Both the position numbers and the translations under genes were made by a program. Positions 40,893-52,043 of a DNA stretch of 64,000 bases are shown here, one piece after another; the stretch's first letter is position 1, and every line of letters begins with the position of its first letter. The DNA comes from Bombyx mori (taxonomy: Eukaryota > Arthropoda > Insecta > Lepidoptera > Bombycidae). The notes beneath the pieces were generated by a model. The model saw nothing but the letters and a program-made list of their open reading frames with translations, had not been told where the DNA came from and ran no database searches. The stretch spans positions 7,750,001-7,814,000 of the forward strand of contig NC_085107.1 in assembly GCF_030269925.1 (NCBI RefSeq), read 5' to 3'.

Positions 40893-43775
40893 ATGGCGCA
40901 AAACGCTAGAGAGAAACCATATTCCCTTACGTTAGCATTCTACAATGCTAACGGACTCGCGCGACAACGCGATCAAATTTACGAATTCCTCCGCGACAAT
41001 CTTGTAGATATTCTGCTAGTGCAGGAGACCTGCCTGAAGCCCTCGCGTCGTGACCCGAAAGTCGCGAATTACGTCATGGTTAGGAATGACAGACTCACCG
41101 CCTCCAAAGGCGGGACTGCCATTTACTATAGGCGGGCCCTGCACGTTGTCCCTCTCGATACCCCCTCGCTCTCACATATCGAGGCGTCAGTGTGCCGTAT
41201 CTCGCTGACGGGACACCAGCCGATCGTCATCGCATCCGTCTATCTCCCCCCGGACAAGCCCCTTCTGAGCAGTGACATCGAGTCACTGTTCGGCATGGGA
41301 GACTCCGTCATCCTGGCAGGCGATTTAAATTGCCACCACACTAGGTGGAACTGCCACAGTTCAAACATAAATGGTAGGCGTCTCGACGCGTTTATAGACG
41401 ACCTTACCTTTGAAGTAGTCGGTCCCCCAACTCCAACATGTTATCCGTATAACATCGCGCTCCGTCCGAGCACTATAGACCTGGCACTGCTGAGGAACGT
41501 AACTCTGCGCTTGCGTTCCATCGAAGCAATGTCAGAGCTTGACTCAGACCACCGACCTGTCGTTATGCAGCTCGGTCGCCCCCACAACCCAGTCACAGCT
41601 ACGAGGACCATGGTGGACTGGAAGAAGCTGGGCAAATGCTTAGCCGATGCCGCTCCACCAATCCTCCCCTGCGGCCCGGATTCAACTCCCTCCCCCGAGG
41701 ACACAGTCGAATCCATAAACATCATCACGGATCACATCTCTTCCGCGATCATAAGATCCTCAAAAGAAGTCGATGTGGAGGATAGCTTCCACCGCATCAG
41801 ACTGTCCCCCGAACTTAGGAACCTCCTAAGAGTTAGAAACGCGGCAATCCGGGCCTACGATCAACTTCCCACGCACTCAAACCGGATTCGGATGCGTCGT
41901 CTACAGCGGGATGTAAAATCTCGCCTAAGCGACGCCCGAAATGAGAATTGGGATAGTTACTTAGAAGGACTCGCGCCCTCTCATCAAGCATACTGGCGAC
42001 TAGCAAGGACTCTCAAGTCCGAAACTACCGCTACTATGCCTCCTCTCGTACGCCCTTCAGGCCAACCACCGGCTTTCGATGACGATGACAAGGCAGAGTT
42101 GCTGGCCGATGCACTGCAAGAGCAGTGCACCACCAGCACTCAATACGCGGACCCCGAACACACCGAGGCAGTCTACAGGGAGGTCGAGCGCAGAGCTTCC
42201 CTGCCACCCTCGGACGCGTTACCCCCCATTACCTCTGACGAAGTTAGAGAAGTAATAGACAACCTTCAACCTAAGAAGGCACCCGGCTCCGACGGCATCC
42301 GCAACCGCGCGTTAAAACTCTTACCAGTCCAACTGATAACAATGTTGGCTACCATCTTAAATGCTGCTATGACGCACTGCATCTTTCCGGCGGTATGGAA
42401 AGAAGCAGACGTTATCGGTATACACAAGCCGGGCAAACCGAATAATGAAACCGCTAGTTACCGACCGATTAGTCTCCTCCCAGCGATAGGCAAAATTTAC
42501 GAACGGCTCCTTCGGAAACGCCTCTGGGACTTCGTTACCGCGAATAAAATTCTAATAGACGAGCAGTTTGGATTCCGCGCCAAACACTCGTGCGTACAAC
42601 AAGTGCACCGCCTCACGGAGCACATCTTAATAGGGCTAAATAGGCGTAAACAAATCCCGACCGGCGCCCTCTTCTTCGATGTAGCGAAGGCGTTCGACAA
42701 AGTCTGGCACAACGGTTTGATCTACAAACTGTACAACATGGGAGTGCCAGACAGACTCGTGCTCATCATACGAGACTTCTTGTCGAACCGTTCGTTTCGA
42801 TATCGAGTAGAGGGAACTCGTTCTCGTCCCCGTCATCTGACTGCCGGAGTCCCGCAAGGCTCCGCACTCTCCCCGTTACTATTTAGTTTGTATATCAACG
42901 ATATACCCCGGTCTCCGGAGACCCATCTAGCGCTCTTCGCCGATGACACGGCTATCTACTACTCGTGTAGGAAGATGTCGTTGCTTCATCGGCGACTCCA
43001 GACCGCAGTAACCACCATGGGACAGTGGTTCCGGAAGTGGCGAATAGACATTAACCCCACGAAAAGCACAGCGGTGCTATTCAAAAGGGGTCGCCCTCCG
43101 AATACCACTTCGAGCACCCCACTCCCCAGTAGGCGCGTAAACACCTCCGCCGTTAGCCCCATCACTCTCTTTGACCAGCCCATACCGTGGGCCCCGAAGG
43201 TCAAATACCTAGGCGTCACCCTCGACAGAGGGATGACATTCCGTCCCCACGTAAAAACGGTACGCGATCGCGCCGCGTTTATACTAGGACGACTCTACCC
43301 AATGCTTTGTAGACGAAGCAAACTGTCCCTCCGTAACAAGGTAACCCTCTACAAAACTTGCATACGCCCCGTCATGACGTATGCAAGCGTAGTGTTCGCT
43401 CACGCGGCCCGCACCAACTTGAAACCCCTTCAGGTAATACAATCCCGATTCTGCAGGATAGCCGTCGGAGCACCATGGTTCCAGAGGAACGTGGACCTCC
43501 ACGATGACCTGGAGCTCGACCCCGTCAGTAAGTATCTACAGTCGGCATCGCTGCGCCACTTTGAGAAGGCGGCACGACATGAGAACCCTCTTGTCGTGGC
43601 CGCCGGAAACTACATACCCGATCCTGTAGACCGTTTGGTAAACCCTCGACGTCGCCCAAAGCACGTCATCACGGATCCTCCTGATCCACTAACGGTGCTT
43701 TTAGGCAATACAAGCACCGGTCACCGTCCTCGCCGAACCCGTCGCTTGCGACGAAGGGCTCGACGAGCGAATTAA
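40893..43775 (+). CDS. Jockey C ORF2 (endonuclease + RT, 960 aa)
   Basis: Same length as A and D. APE endonuclease motifs (QETCLKP, GDLNCHHTRWN, SDHRP) and RT motifs including GVPQGSALSP and FADD are intact. I see only a handful of differences from A ORF2 (for example VVL/VIL in the endonuclease, D/Y before REVERR, L/F in GMTxRP, R/P in the basic tail). It looks competent. Confidence 0.94.
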   Translation: MAQNAREKPYSLTLAFYNANGLARQRDQIYEFLRDNLVDILLVQETCLKPSRRDPKVANYVMVRNDRLTASKGGTAIYYRRALHVVPLDTPSLSHIEASVCRISLTGHQPIVIASVYLPPDKPLLSSDIESLFGMGDSVILAGDLNCHHTRWNCHSSNINGRRLDAFIDDLTFEVVGPPTPTCYPYNIALRPSTIDLALLRNVTLRLRSIEAMSELDSDHRPVVMQLGRPHNPVTATRTMVDWKKLGKCLADAAPPILPCGPDSTPSPEDTVESINIITDHISSAIIRSSKEVDVEDSFHRIRLSPELRNLLRVRNAAIRAYDQLPTHSNRIRMRRLQRDVKSRLSDARNENWDSYLEGLAPSHQAYWRLARTLKSETTATMPPLVRPSGQPPAFDDDDKAELLADALQEQCTTSTQYADPEHTEAVYREVERRASLPPSDALPPITSDEVREVIDNLQPKKAPGSDGIRNRALKLLPVQLITMLATILNAAMTHCIFPAVWKEADVIGIHKPGKPNNETASYRPISLLPAIGKIYERLLRKRLWDFVTANKILIDEQFGFRAKHSCVQQVHRLTEHILIGLNRRKQIPTGALFFDVAKAFDKVWHNGLIYKLYNMGVPDRLVLIIRDFLSNRSFRYRVEGTRSRPRHLTAGVPQGSALSPLLFSLYINDIPRSPETHLALFADDTAIYYSCRKMSLLHRRLQTAVTTMGQWFRKWRIDINPTKSTAVLFKRGRPPNTTSSTPLPSRRVNTSAVSPITLFDQPIPWAPKVKYLGVTLDRGMTFRPHVKTVRDRAAFILGRLYPMLCRRSKLSLRNKVTLYKTCIRPVMTYASVVFAHAARTNLKPLQVIQSRFCRIAVGAPWFQRNVDLHDDLELDPVSKYLQSASLRHFEKAARHENPLVVAAGNYIPDPVDRLVNPRRRPKHVITDPPDPLTVLLGNTSTGHRPRRTRRLRRRARRAN

Positions 43776-43987
43776 CCCACAGACACAGCCCACTGAGTTT
43801 CTCGCCGGATCTTCTCAGTGGGTCGCGCTTCCGATCCGGTGGTAGATTCTGCGAAGCACTGCTCTTGCTAGGGCGGTGTTAGCAATTCTCCGGTTTGAGC
43901 CCCGCGAGCTCACCTACACAAGCTAGGGCAAGCTGAAATAGCCTCTCAAGGCTATCAGCATAGGTAGGGTTAAAAAAAAAAAAAAAA

Positions 43988-44491
43988 GCCGCGTTTATTC
44001 TAGGACGACTCTATCCAATGCTTTGTAGTCGAAGCAAACTGTCCCTCCGCAATAAGGTAACTCTCTACAAAACTTGTATACGCCCCGTCATGACGTATGC
44101 AAGCGTAGTGTTCGCTCACTCAGCCCGCACCCACTTGAAATCCCTTCAGGTTATTCAATCACGATTCTGCAGGATAGCCGTCGGAGCACCATGGTTCCTT
44201 AGGAATGTGGATCTCCACGATGACCTGGAGCTCGACTCTCTTAGTAAGTATCTACAGTCGGCATCACTGCGCCATTTTGAGAAGGCGGCACGACATGAGA
44301 ACCCTCTCATCGTAGCCGCTGGAAATTACATACCCGACCCAGTAGACCGAATGGTAAACCGTCGACGTCGCCCAAAGCACGTCATTACGGATCCTCCTGA
44401 TCCATTAACGGTGCTTTTAGGCACCACAAGCACCGGTCACCGTCCTCGTCGAACCCGTCGCTTGCGACGAAGGGCTCGACGAGCTAACTAA
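43988..44491 (+). pseudogene. Jockey B ORF2, 3' remainder
   Basis: After the duplicated GCCGCGTTTAT the B reading frame resumes (LGRLYPMLCSRSKLSL to the Arg-rich end RRLRRRARRAN). It is the C-terminal end of the RT protein and matches D better than A or C, confirming that it belongs to B. Confidence 0.92.
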
Positions 44492-44697
44492 CCCATAGAC
44501 ACAGCCCACTGAGTTTCTCGCCGGATCTTCTCAGTGGGTCGCGTTTCCGATCCGGTGGTAGATTCTGCGAAGCACTGCTCTTGCTAGGGTCAGTGTTAGC
44601 AACTCTCCGGTTGAGCCCCGCGAGCTCACCTACTAACGTTAGGGCGAAGCTGAAATAGCCTCTCAAGGCTATCAGCATAGGTAGGGAAAAAAAAAAA
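44492..44697 (+). other. Jockey B 3'UTR and poly-A
   Basis: Same two stem-loops as in the other copies (near 44505-44540 and 44655-44672), then a poly-A, then the LTR duplication CTGCAAATTCA. Confidence 0.82.
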
Positions 44698-44708
44698 CTG
44701 CAAATTCA

Positions 44709-44984
44709 GTTCGAGACAGCGAGCCGGCGAGTCAAGACCTCTCCAGAAGAAGAGGAGAGCGCCAACCGAAGAAGAAAAGACTCGCTCCTACGCCCTGCGC
44801 CGGTCAAGCCACGAGGACCGTGTGAACGCCATACTTGAAGCCTTCGTTATTTTCCTCGAACCAATCCCAGCACCCGTTCCGCGACAGCCACTGCGGCAAT
44901 ACTCGAGCCACCACGTTTGCCACGAGTAAGAAGTCTAAAAATCACACGTGGTGGCCGAAACCTGAGCGGTGGCCGTCCGGAATA
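44709..44984 (+). repeat. BEL 5' LTR, second part
   Basis: Continues from the predicted start site: GTTCGAGACAGCGAGC, a DPE-like AGACCT at 44735-44740, and ends GGCCGTCCGGAATA at 44984. The 3' LTR ends with the same bases (56793-57068), which is how the boundary was fixed. Confidence 0.9.
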
Positions 44985-44985
44985 T

Positions 44986-45006
44986 TGGTCCTTCGAGAGC
45001 CGGATT
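44986..45006 (+). other. Primer-binding site, tRNA-Tyr-like
   Basis: TGGTCCTTCGAG directly after the LTR is complementary to a tRNA 3' end ...CTCGAAGGACCA, as in insect tRNA-Tyr. The continuation CCGGATT also fits that tRNA if two extra bases (AG) are allowed. The tRNA assignment is from memory. Confidence 0.6.
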
Positions 45007-45051
45007 CATTTGAGGAAGATCGAAGAAAATTGAAGATTGAAGATTGAAGAA

Positions 45052-48000
45052 ATGGTGCTCACACGGTCCGAGAAGATGAGGTCGTCACGCCTTGACCGGC
45101 CCGGCAACGAAGCTGTCTCGGGCTCAACATCACAAGACGCACAGCAACGAGCTGTGTCGGCCGCGCCGCGTTCGGGAGTGACGCAGGGACCGCCACCGAT
45201 GGCGGCAACCTCCTCCCAGTCAACCGCGCCGCGTTCGGGAGTGACGCAGGGACCGCCACCGATGGCGGCACCCTCCTCCCAAGTGGAAAAGTGTCCGGGA
45301 GTGCCGCGGGGCTCACAAGCGATGCCCCCCTCCCGCCAAATATTGCCTACGCAATACTCGCCGGCGTCGCCAACGGGACCGAACAGCGGGGTCTGTCGTC
45401 GAGTGGTCAGACCCCCCAGCACCGCGACACCGGCAACAACTTCAGGCGACGCAGCAACGGAGAGCGTCGTATCCGCGAGCCAGAACAGAAAAGAGTCAGC
45501 GCTCACGGCCAATCCAATTGTACACGGGTCCCACATCACGGACGCCGCTGCCAAAATCTCGACGACAGAAGAAGGCTCCACACTCCGCGACGGGATGGCG
45601 CCACCAGTACGAGGATCTTCAAGAAAGTCGAGTCAACAGTCACAACGGCTGTTGCTTATGGCGCGCCTCAAGGAAGAGCATCTTCGCGCCAAAGAAGAAC
45701 AAGCCCGACTCCAAGCAGAGCTCGCCGCCGCCCGCATCTCAACATTAGAAGCCGAAGCGCTCGTTGAAGAGGAGGAAGATGCGCGCACAACACTCACGGA
45801 GGACGAGAACGAGCAATCGCAGCGCATCGATACATGGCTCAGTCAACAACGATCGATCGCGCTACAGGGAGTCGAAGAAAGAGTAATGCAGCCAACACAC
45901 GGATCACCAGCCACCATCGAGCAACCGCAACTGGAACTTCCCGCACCAATAGAACAGCTGAAGCTACCGGCCCCTGCCGCGGCACCGATTGCCGCACCTG
46001 TTGCACCGAAGAGCGACATTGCCGAACTAGCAGCTGCCATCGCGACGGCCGCCCGCCAAGCCAGGCCCGGACCATCGCATCGGTACTACGGGGAGCTTCC
46101 AGTGTACAGTGGATCGCACCAGGAATGGCTCTCCTTCAAGGTCGCCTACGCCGAATCAGCGGACAGCTTCAGCGCCGCAGAGAACACTGCGAGACTTCGG
46201 CGTACGCTGAGAGGAAGAGCAAGAGAAGCGGTCGAAAACTTGTTGCTGCATTACACCGAGCCCGCCGAGATCATGCGGACTCTAGAATCGCGCTTCGGAC
46301 GTCCAGAAGCAATCGCCGCAACGGAGCTGGAACGACTGCGCGCGCTGCCACGCTGCACGGACACACCGAGGGACATCTGCGTATTCGCGAACAAGGTGAA
46401 CAACGTCGTCGCCGCTCTGAGGGCCCTCGACCGCGTACATTATATGTACAACCCGGAGCTCACCAACATCACATCGGAGAAGCTGCCGTCCACTCTACGC
46501 CACCGCTGGTTCGAATTCTCAGCGACTCAACCGGCGGGAGAACCGGACCTCGTCAAGCTGTCGCGCTTCTTGCAACGCGAGGCGGACCTGTGCAGCCCAT
46601 ACGCACAGCCGGAGCCAGAGACGAGAGTGGAGAACACCAGCGGTCGGCGGAAGATGGTGAATACGCCTCAGAGGACGCACACCACGCAAGCGAAGGAAGA
46701 GAGGAAATGCGCAGCATGTCAGAAGCCGGGGCACATCCCACAAGATTGTCCCGAATTCAAGAGAGCAGCCGTCAGCGAGCGCTGGGATACGGCGAAGCGC
46801 GAGAATTTGTGTTTCCGGTGCCTACGGTTCCGGTCCCGGGGACACGTGTGTAAAAAGAAGAAGTGCGGCGTCGACAGCTGTGAACGCACGCACCACGAGC
46901 TGTTGCATAAGAAGTCAGCATGGCAGAAGCCGAAGGAAAAAGAGGAGGCGGTCACCTCGACGTGGGCCGCAAGAAGTGCGACAGCCTACCTGAAGATGGC
47001 GCCAATTACTGTTATCGGACCGGCGGGAGAAGCAGATACATGGGCCCTGCTGGACGACGGGTCGACGATCTCGCTGATTGACGAAGACTTCGCGAGACGA
47101 GTGGGCGCCAAAGGACCGATCGAACCCCTCTTCATCACTGCCATCGGAGACAACAAGATAGACGCAACACGCTCACGACGCGTCCCGCTGAAGCTATGCG
47201 GACGCACGGGGGAACCGCAAGAACTGAACCTACGGACAGTCAACGGCTTAAAATTAACACCACAGCGACTGAACATCGAAGTCCTCGCGTCGTGCCATCA
47301 CCTCACCGACCTCCGGCATCACTTCAAAACGAGCTACGCCTCGCCGAAGATACTGATCGGCCAAGATAACTGGCACCTGCTGGTGACGGAGGAGATGCGG
47401 ACGGGACGACGCGATCAACCAGTGGCGTCTCGTACTCCGCTCGGGTGGGTTGTGCACGGAGCACGCCCGGGAGGCAAGAGACAGCGCGTCAACTTCGTGG
47501 GACACGCGACGACGGTCGACACGAACATGGACGAAGCCCTCAAACAGTACTTCGCGATCGAGGGACTCACCGTCGCCGCCAAGACACCGAAGAACGACCC
47601 AGAAGAGCGCGCGCTGAAGATCCTGCGGGACTCCACCCGGCAGCAACCCGACGGCCGCTACGAGACCGCACTGCTGTGGCGTGAGGAGGGCCTGAAGATG
47701 CCCAACAAATTTGAAGCCGCAATGAATCGCCTGACGTCCGTAGAAAAGAAACTGGAGAAGGATCCAAATTTGAAAGAGCGCTACAAGCAACGAACAAACG
47801 CGCTGGTAGCGAAAGGATACGCCGAAGTAGCTCCGTCGACGGGTACGAAAGACCGAACCTGGTACCTGCCACACTTCGGCGTAACACATCCCAAGAAGCA
47901 GGAGAAGCCTCGCATCGTGCACGACGACGCTGCGAAAACTAGAGGGAAGAAGCCCAAACGATTTCCTGCTCACCGACTCGGACCTGCTGCAGTCGCTGCC

Positions 48001-48336
48001 CGGAGCGATGATGCGCTTCAGGCAGCACGCCGTCGCCGTCTCCGTGGACATCGCGGAGATATTCATACAGATAGGCGTCCGAAGCGAGAACCGCGACGCG
48101 CTCCGGTACTTGTGGAGGGAGGACCCTTCACAAGAGCCTACAGAGTACCGGATGAAATCTATAATCTTTGGCGCGACAAGCTCACCCGCGACCGCCATCT
48201 ACGTGAAGAACGCCAACGCGGAGAAGTACCGACTGCAGTACCCGGACGCCGCCGACGCAATCGTACGCAACCACTATATGGACGATTACCTGGGAAGTTA
48301 CCGGACAAGCGAAGACGCGATCAGGATCGCAAATGA
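45052..48336 (+). pseudogene. BEL/Pao gag-protease-RT N-terminal frame
   Basis: The first ATG in good context is 45052. Residues about 35-75 carry a 20-residue tandem repeat (PRSGVTQGPPPMAA), 200-245 form a probable coiled coil, 345-500 are a DUF1759-type Gag region (YYGELPVYSG...), 553-620 carry zinc-binding cysteines (CAACQKPGHIPQDC and CFRCLRFRSRGHVC), and 655-800 are a retropepsin-like domain with DDGS (668-671). The RT begins near 885 (PRIVHDDAAK about 960). Frame homology is lost near 47942-47946; after that the frame reads nonsense to 48336 while pol continues one frame over. A one-base change in a GGG run is the simplest cause; I do not see a slippery site. Confidence 0.88.
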
Positions 48337-51013
48337 GGTGAGGGCAGTGCACCGGCAAGGCCATTTCGAGTTACGCAAATGGACCTCGAATAACGAGGAG
48401 GTACGGTGCCACATGACCGACGAGGCCCCACCTACAAGTGTGACGCTGTCCGATGGAACGGAAATAGAACGAGTACTTGGCCTGGTGTGGAGACCTGCTG
48501 AAGACGTCCTCGCCTTCAATCTGGACATGGCGCGAATCCCAAAAGAAGTCTTGGAGAGCAGCGCGCCTACGAAGAGACAGGCTCTGCGAATAATGATGTC
48601 CGTCTACGATCCCCAAGGCATCGCATCACCAGTCACTGTCGGAGCGAAGAAGATCCTGCAAGAAACGTGGCGCCGGGGGACGGCGTGGGACTCCCCCCTC
48701 GACGAAGACCTCTGCGCGATGTGGAGAGAGTGGATCGACCACTTAAGACGCCTGCGCGACGTCTCAGTGCCGCGCTGCTATCCCGGCTACTCAGACGCCG
48801 CTAACCTCCAGCTCCACACATACGTAGACGCCAGCGAGTCCGCCTACGCCGCCGCGTTATACTGGCGCGCCGAAATGCCCGACGGGGAGATCAGGACCTC
48901 CCTCGTACTCGCCAAAGCCCGAGTCGCGCCCTTGAAACTCACCTCGATACCGCGCCTCGAGCTACAAGCTGCCGTGATGGGCAGCCGCATGGCCGCGGCT
49001 GTCACAGAGGAACACGACAGAAAACCAGACGCGAGAGTGTTCTGGACAGACAGCGCCACCGTATTGACCTGGCTACGAACGGGGTCGAGGTCGTATCGAC
49101 CGTTCGTCGCTCACCGCATTGCAGCAATAGAAGAGAACAGCACTGTGGAGGAATGGCGCTGGGTCCCCACAAAGGAAAATGTCGCCGACGACGCCACAAG
49201 GGAGATACCCGTCGGCTTTGAAAGAAACCACCGCTGGTTCATAGGCCCGGAATACCTAAGACGGCATCCGGATGATTGGCCCGTACAACGGACTGCAAGA
49301 AGGGCAGAAGGTACGGGCGAAGAGAAGTGCGCAACGCTCGCCGTGAGCAGAGAGAGCCTCGGCGAAGCGATCCCGGACCCAAGACGCTTTTCAAAATGGG
49401 AAAAGTACCTGCGTGCAACGGGGCGAATACTGCAGTTCGTCGACCTATGCCGCAGAAGTCGCGAGCGCACTTATTACAAGAGGACCAGGCGGAACCCGCG
49501 TTCGGACCCGACGTGGGAGAAGAATAGAAAGAAGACGACTTCGAAGACCCCGCTGAACACACCGCGGACGCCAGAGCAAGCAGTCATTCAATGGAAGACT
49601 ATAGACGCCGACACGCTTCGACGCGCCGAGATGCTCATTTGGCGACAGAGCCAGCGGGCAGCCTTCGAGGAAGAGATTTTGACGCTCCAGCGAGGGAAAC
49701 AAGTATCCCCAGCGAGCCGACTGCGAAACTTGTCCGTAACTTACACGGACGGGATATTGAGAATAAACGGACGCATCGGCAACATAGAGGGAGCTGACGT
49801 CATCACCTCGCCTCTCGTGCTAGACGGATCCCGACGCGAAACGAGACTGATGATAGACTTCATCCATAGAAAGATGCACCACGCCGGAACCGAAGCTACG
49901 ATCGCCGAGTGCCGACAGTCGTACTGGGTCTTACGCCTACGCCCAGTGATACGGAGCGTGATCCACAATTGTCTTCCGTGTCGTATCCGCAAGGACACTC
50001 CACCGCGTCCAGCCACAGGCGACCACCCACCGAGCAGACTGGCACACCATCGGCGACCATTCACATACGTGGGCCTCGATTACTTCGGGCCCTATCAAGT
50101 TACCACCGGCAGAAGCACCCAGAAGCACTACGTGGCCATCTTCACATGTCTCACTACGCGTGCGGTACATTTAGAACCGGCAGCGAGCCTCAGCACGGAC
50201 TCAGCGGTGATGGCACTCCGGCGCATGATCGCGCGCCGGGGAGCTCCGACGGAAATATGGAGCGACAACGGCACCAACTTACGAGGTGCCGACAAGGAGC
50301 TGCGCCAAGCTTTGGACAAGGCGACCGAGCATGAAGCAAGCTTAAGGCTTATACAATGGCGCTTCATCCCACCGGGCGCGCCTTTCATGGGCGGCGCCTG
50401 GGAGAGAATGGTGCGGGCGGTAAAGGCCGTGCTCTCGGCCACGGAACAGCCGAGGCACCCGACGCCCGAAATATTTCATACTCTGCTAGCAGAAGCAGAA
50501 TTCACCGTGAACAGCCGACCTCTCACTCACGTATCGGTGAGCGCCGACGATCCCGACCCTCTAACGCCAAACCACTTCCTGCTGGGAGGCCCGGCGCGAG
50601 TCCCCGTGCCGGGCAAGTTTTACGACGCCGACCTCATAGGGCGCGCACACTGGCGCGCAGCTCAACGTCTGGCAGATGTGTTCTGGAGTCGCTGGCTCCG
50701 GGAGTACCTGCCCGACCTGCAGAACCGGCGGGAGCCCCACAGCCGCGGGCCCGCCCTGAAGATAGGCGACGTCGTGATAATAGCAGACGGAACGCTCCCA
50801 CGGAACACCTGGCCACGAGGGATCATCCAGGAGGTTTACCCGGGGGCCGACGGCATCACACGAGTGGTCGACGTGCGCACCGCCGGCGGTATCCTGCGAC
50901 GCCCGGCAAAGAAGATCATCGTGCTGCCCACGATGACCGCCGCTCACCAGGGAGGATGCAGCGACGTGAACGACGCTGCACGGCGGGAGGATGTTCGCGA
51001 CGGACATAGATAG
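48008..51013 (+). pseudogene. BEL/Pao RT-RNase H-integrase frame
   Basis: Starts mid-RT (first Met of the open frame, not a true start). RT motif A VDIAEIFIQ and catalytic YMDDY (90-94) are present, then a Pao-type connection (about 160-260, YDPQGIASP), RNase H (D274, E318, D348, D395), an integrase zinc finger (H620, H624, C655, C658), the integrase core with D691, D753 and E799, and a DUF5641 C-terminus. The frame runs 22 bases into the 3' LTR. All catalytic residues are kept, so the frame break is the only clear defect. Confidence 0.9.
50981..50991 (+). other. Polypurine tract of the BEL element
   Basis: CGGCGGGAGGA immediately precedes the TGTTCG of the 3' LTR. Purine-rich and in the expected place for plus-strand priming. 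Confidence 0.6.
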
Positions 51014-51489
51014 TTTTAAAAATAGATAGAAAACATAGTTGTTCGCGACGGACATAGATAGTTTTAAAAATAGATAGAAAACATAGTAAATATACGTTAA
51101 AATGGCTGTAAAATAATAGAAATGTCCGTAACAGATAAATGAATAGTATGTTAAAATAAGTTAAAGAATAAATAGTTATAATAAGGAAATGTCCGTAAAT
51201 AGATAATATGTTAAAAATAGGTTAACATAAATAGAGAACGATGTAAATAGAAATAAGTAATTTGTAAATATTTGTTTGAAAATAAAGATTGGTCCTCGTG
51301 GTCTTTAATTTGGCGTGGGAACGCAGGAGCGAGTCACAATACGGGCAACTAATAGAGCGACTAGGCAAACAATAGGCGAGCGAGGCGGCCGAGAGAACAA
51401 TGGACGCCCACCGTGCTCGGACTCATAATAGCACTGGCCGAGTGCGCGTGGGCGACCATAAATAAGGGGCCTACCTCGCTGCAAATTCA
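50992..51489 (+). repeat. BEL 3' LTR, first part
   Basis: Appears identical to 28563-29060, including the 48-bp duplication (50992-51087), the TATA-like ATAAATAA (51458-51465) and the start-site A at 51489. Interrupted here by jockey D. Confidence 0.9.
51458..51489 (+). promoter_or_regulatory. Predicted 3' LTR core promoter joined to jockey D
   Basis: TATA-like at 51458, initiator A at 51489 (spacing 31), now reading TCATTC into jockey D, with jockey GGACGT at +28 (51516-51521). TATA, initiator and DPE all fit one start nucleotide across the junction. Prediction only. Confidence 0.55.
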
Positions 51490-52043
51490 TTCTCGCTCAC
51501 GACTCGGTCGTGCGCGGACGTGCTTTCCGATCCGTGGCCCGCTTGCGAGCTGCGTCTCTGAACTCACAGTTGTGCTCGACAGTGTAGTGACCGTGAATAC
51601 ATCGTGCTTACAATTCAGTAGTGCGGACGTGCCGATCCGTTGGTCGCTTGCGATTTGCGTCTCGGAGTCCATTTTTGTGCGCTAAAGTGTTGTAACCGCG
51701 AACCCACCCTTTACCAACTGCCTTTTTCAAGGCAAAACCAATCGCTACGATCAGGCTTCCTGTGGCACTCACAGGCTAGCGATTTCCTAACCTTTCCCAA
51801 AACAACAGTCTTTTTCAAGACTAGACCCCCGCTCGCGATTCTGCCTGCTGTAGCACTATACAGCCCGAGCGGGTTCCTTTCCTTTTCCCCGCCGATTGCC
51901 GTTTTCACGGCATAGGCATTCCCCCCCCCCTGCTCCTTGCTGTCCTGCAGCACAGGGGGGTTACAAATCCTATCCGGGGCCTCGCCTTTCGGCGAGTTCA
52001 ACAAAAGTCCCGGGGCCGCCCCCCCCGGGCAAGAAGACCGAAG

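Larger units (their letters stand above)
38773..43987 (+). mobile_element. Jockey-clade element C (5,215 bp), nested in B
   Basis: Full-length copy starting CAGTTCCGATCG and ending in a poly-A tract after the shared 3'UTR. Perfect 11-bp duplication GCCGCGTTTAT on both sides. Its ORFs are open and nearly identical to those of A, but its first 240 bases differ strongly from A. GGACGC at +28 (38801-38806) is a DPE match for an initiator at the A of CAGTTCC. Confidence 0.93.
34304..44697 (+). mobile_element. Jockey-clade element B, interrupted by element C
   Basis: Directly follows A across a shared CTGCAAATTCA (34293-34303) and ends at another copy (44698-44708). Removing C (38773-43987) and its duplicated 11 bases leaves about 5.17 kb. 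That is close to element D once a 129-bp deletion in the RT domain is counted. The 5'UTR begins TTCTCGCTCACG. B is dead: the FADD region is deleted and ORF2 is cut by C. Confidence 0.9.

Noticed and set aside
45834..46853. 339-codon alternative frame within BEL gag
   Set aside because: Overlaps the frame with coiled coil, DUF1759 and CCHC motifs; it has no motifs itself.
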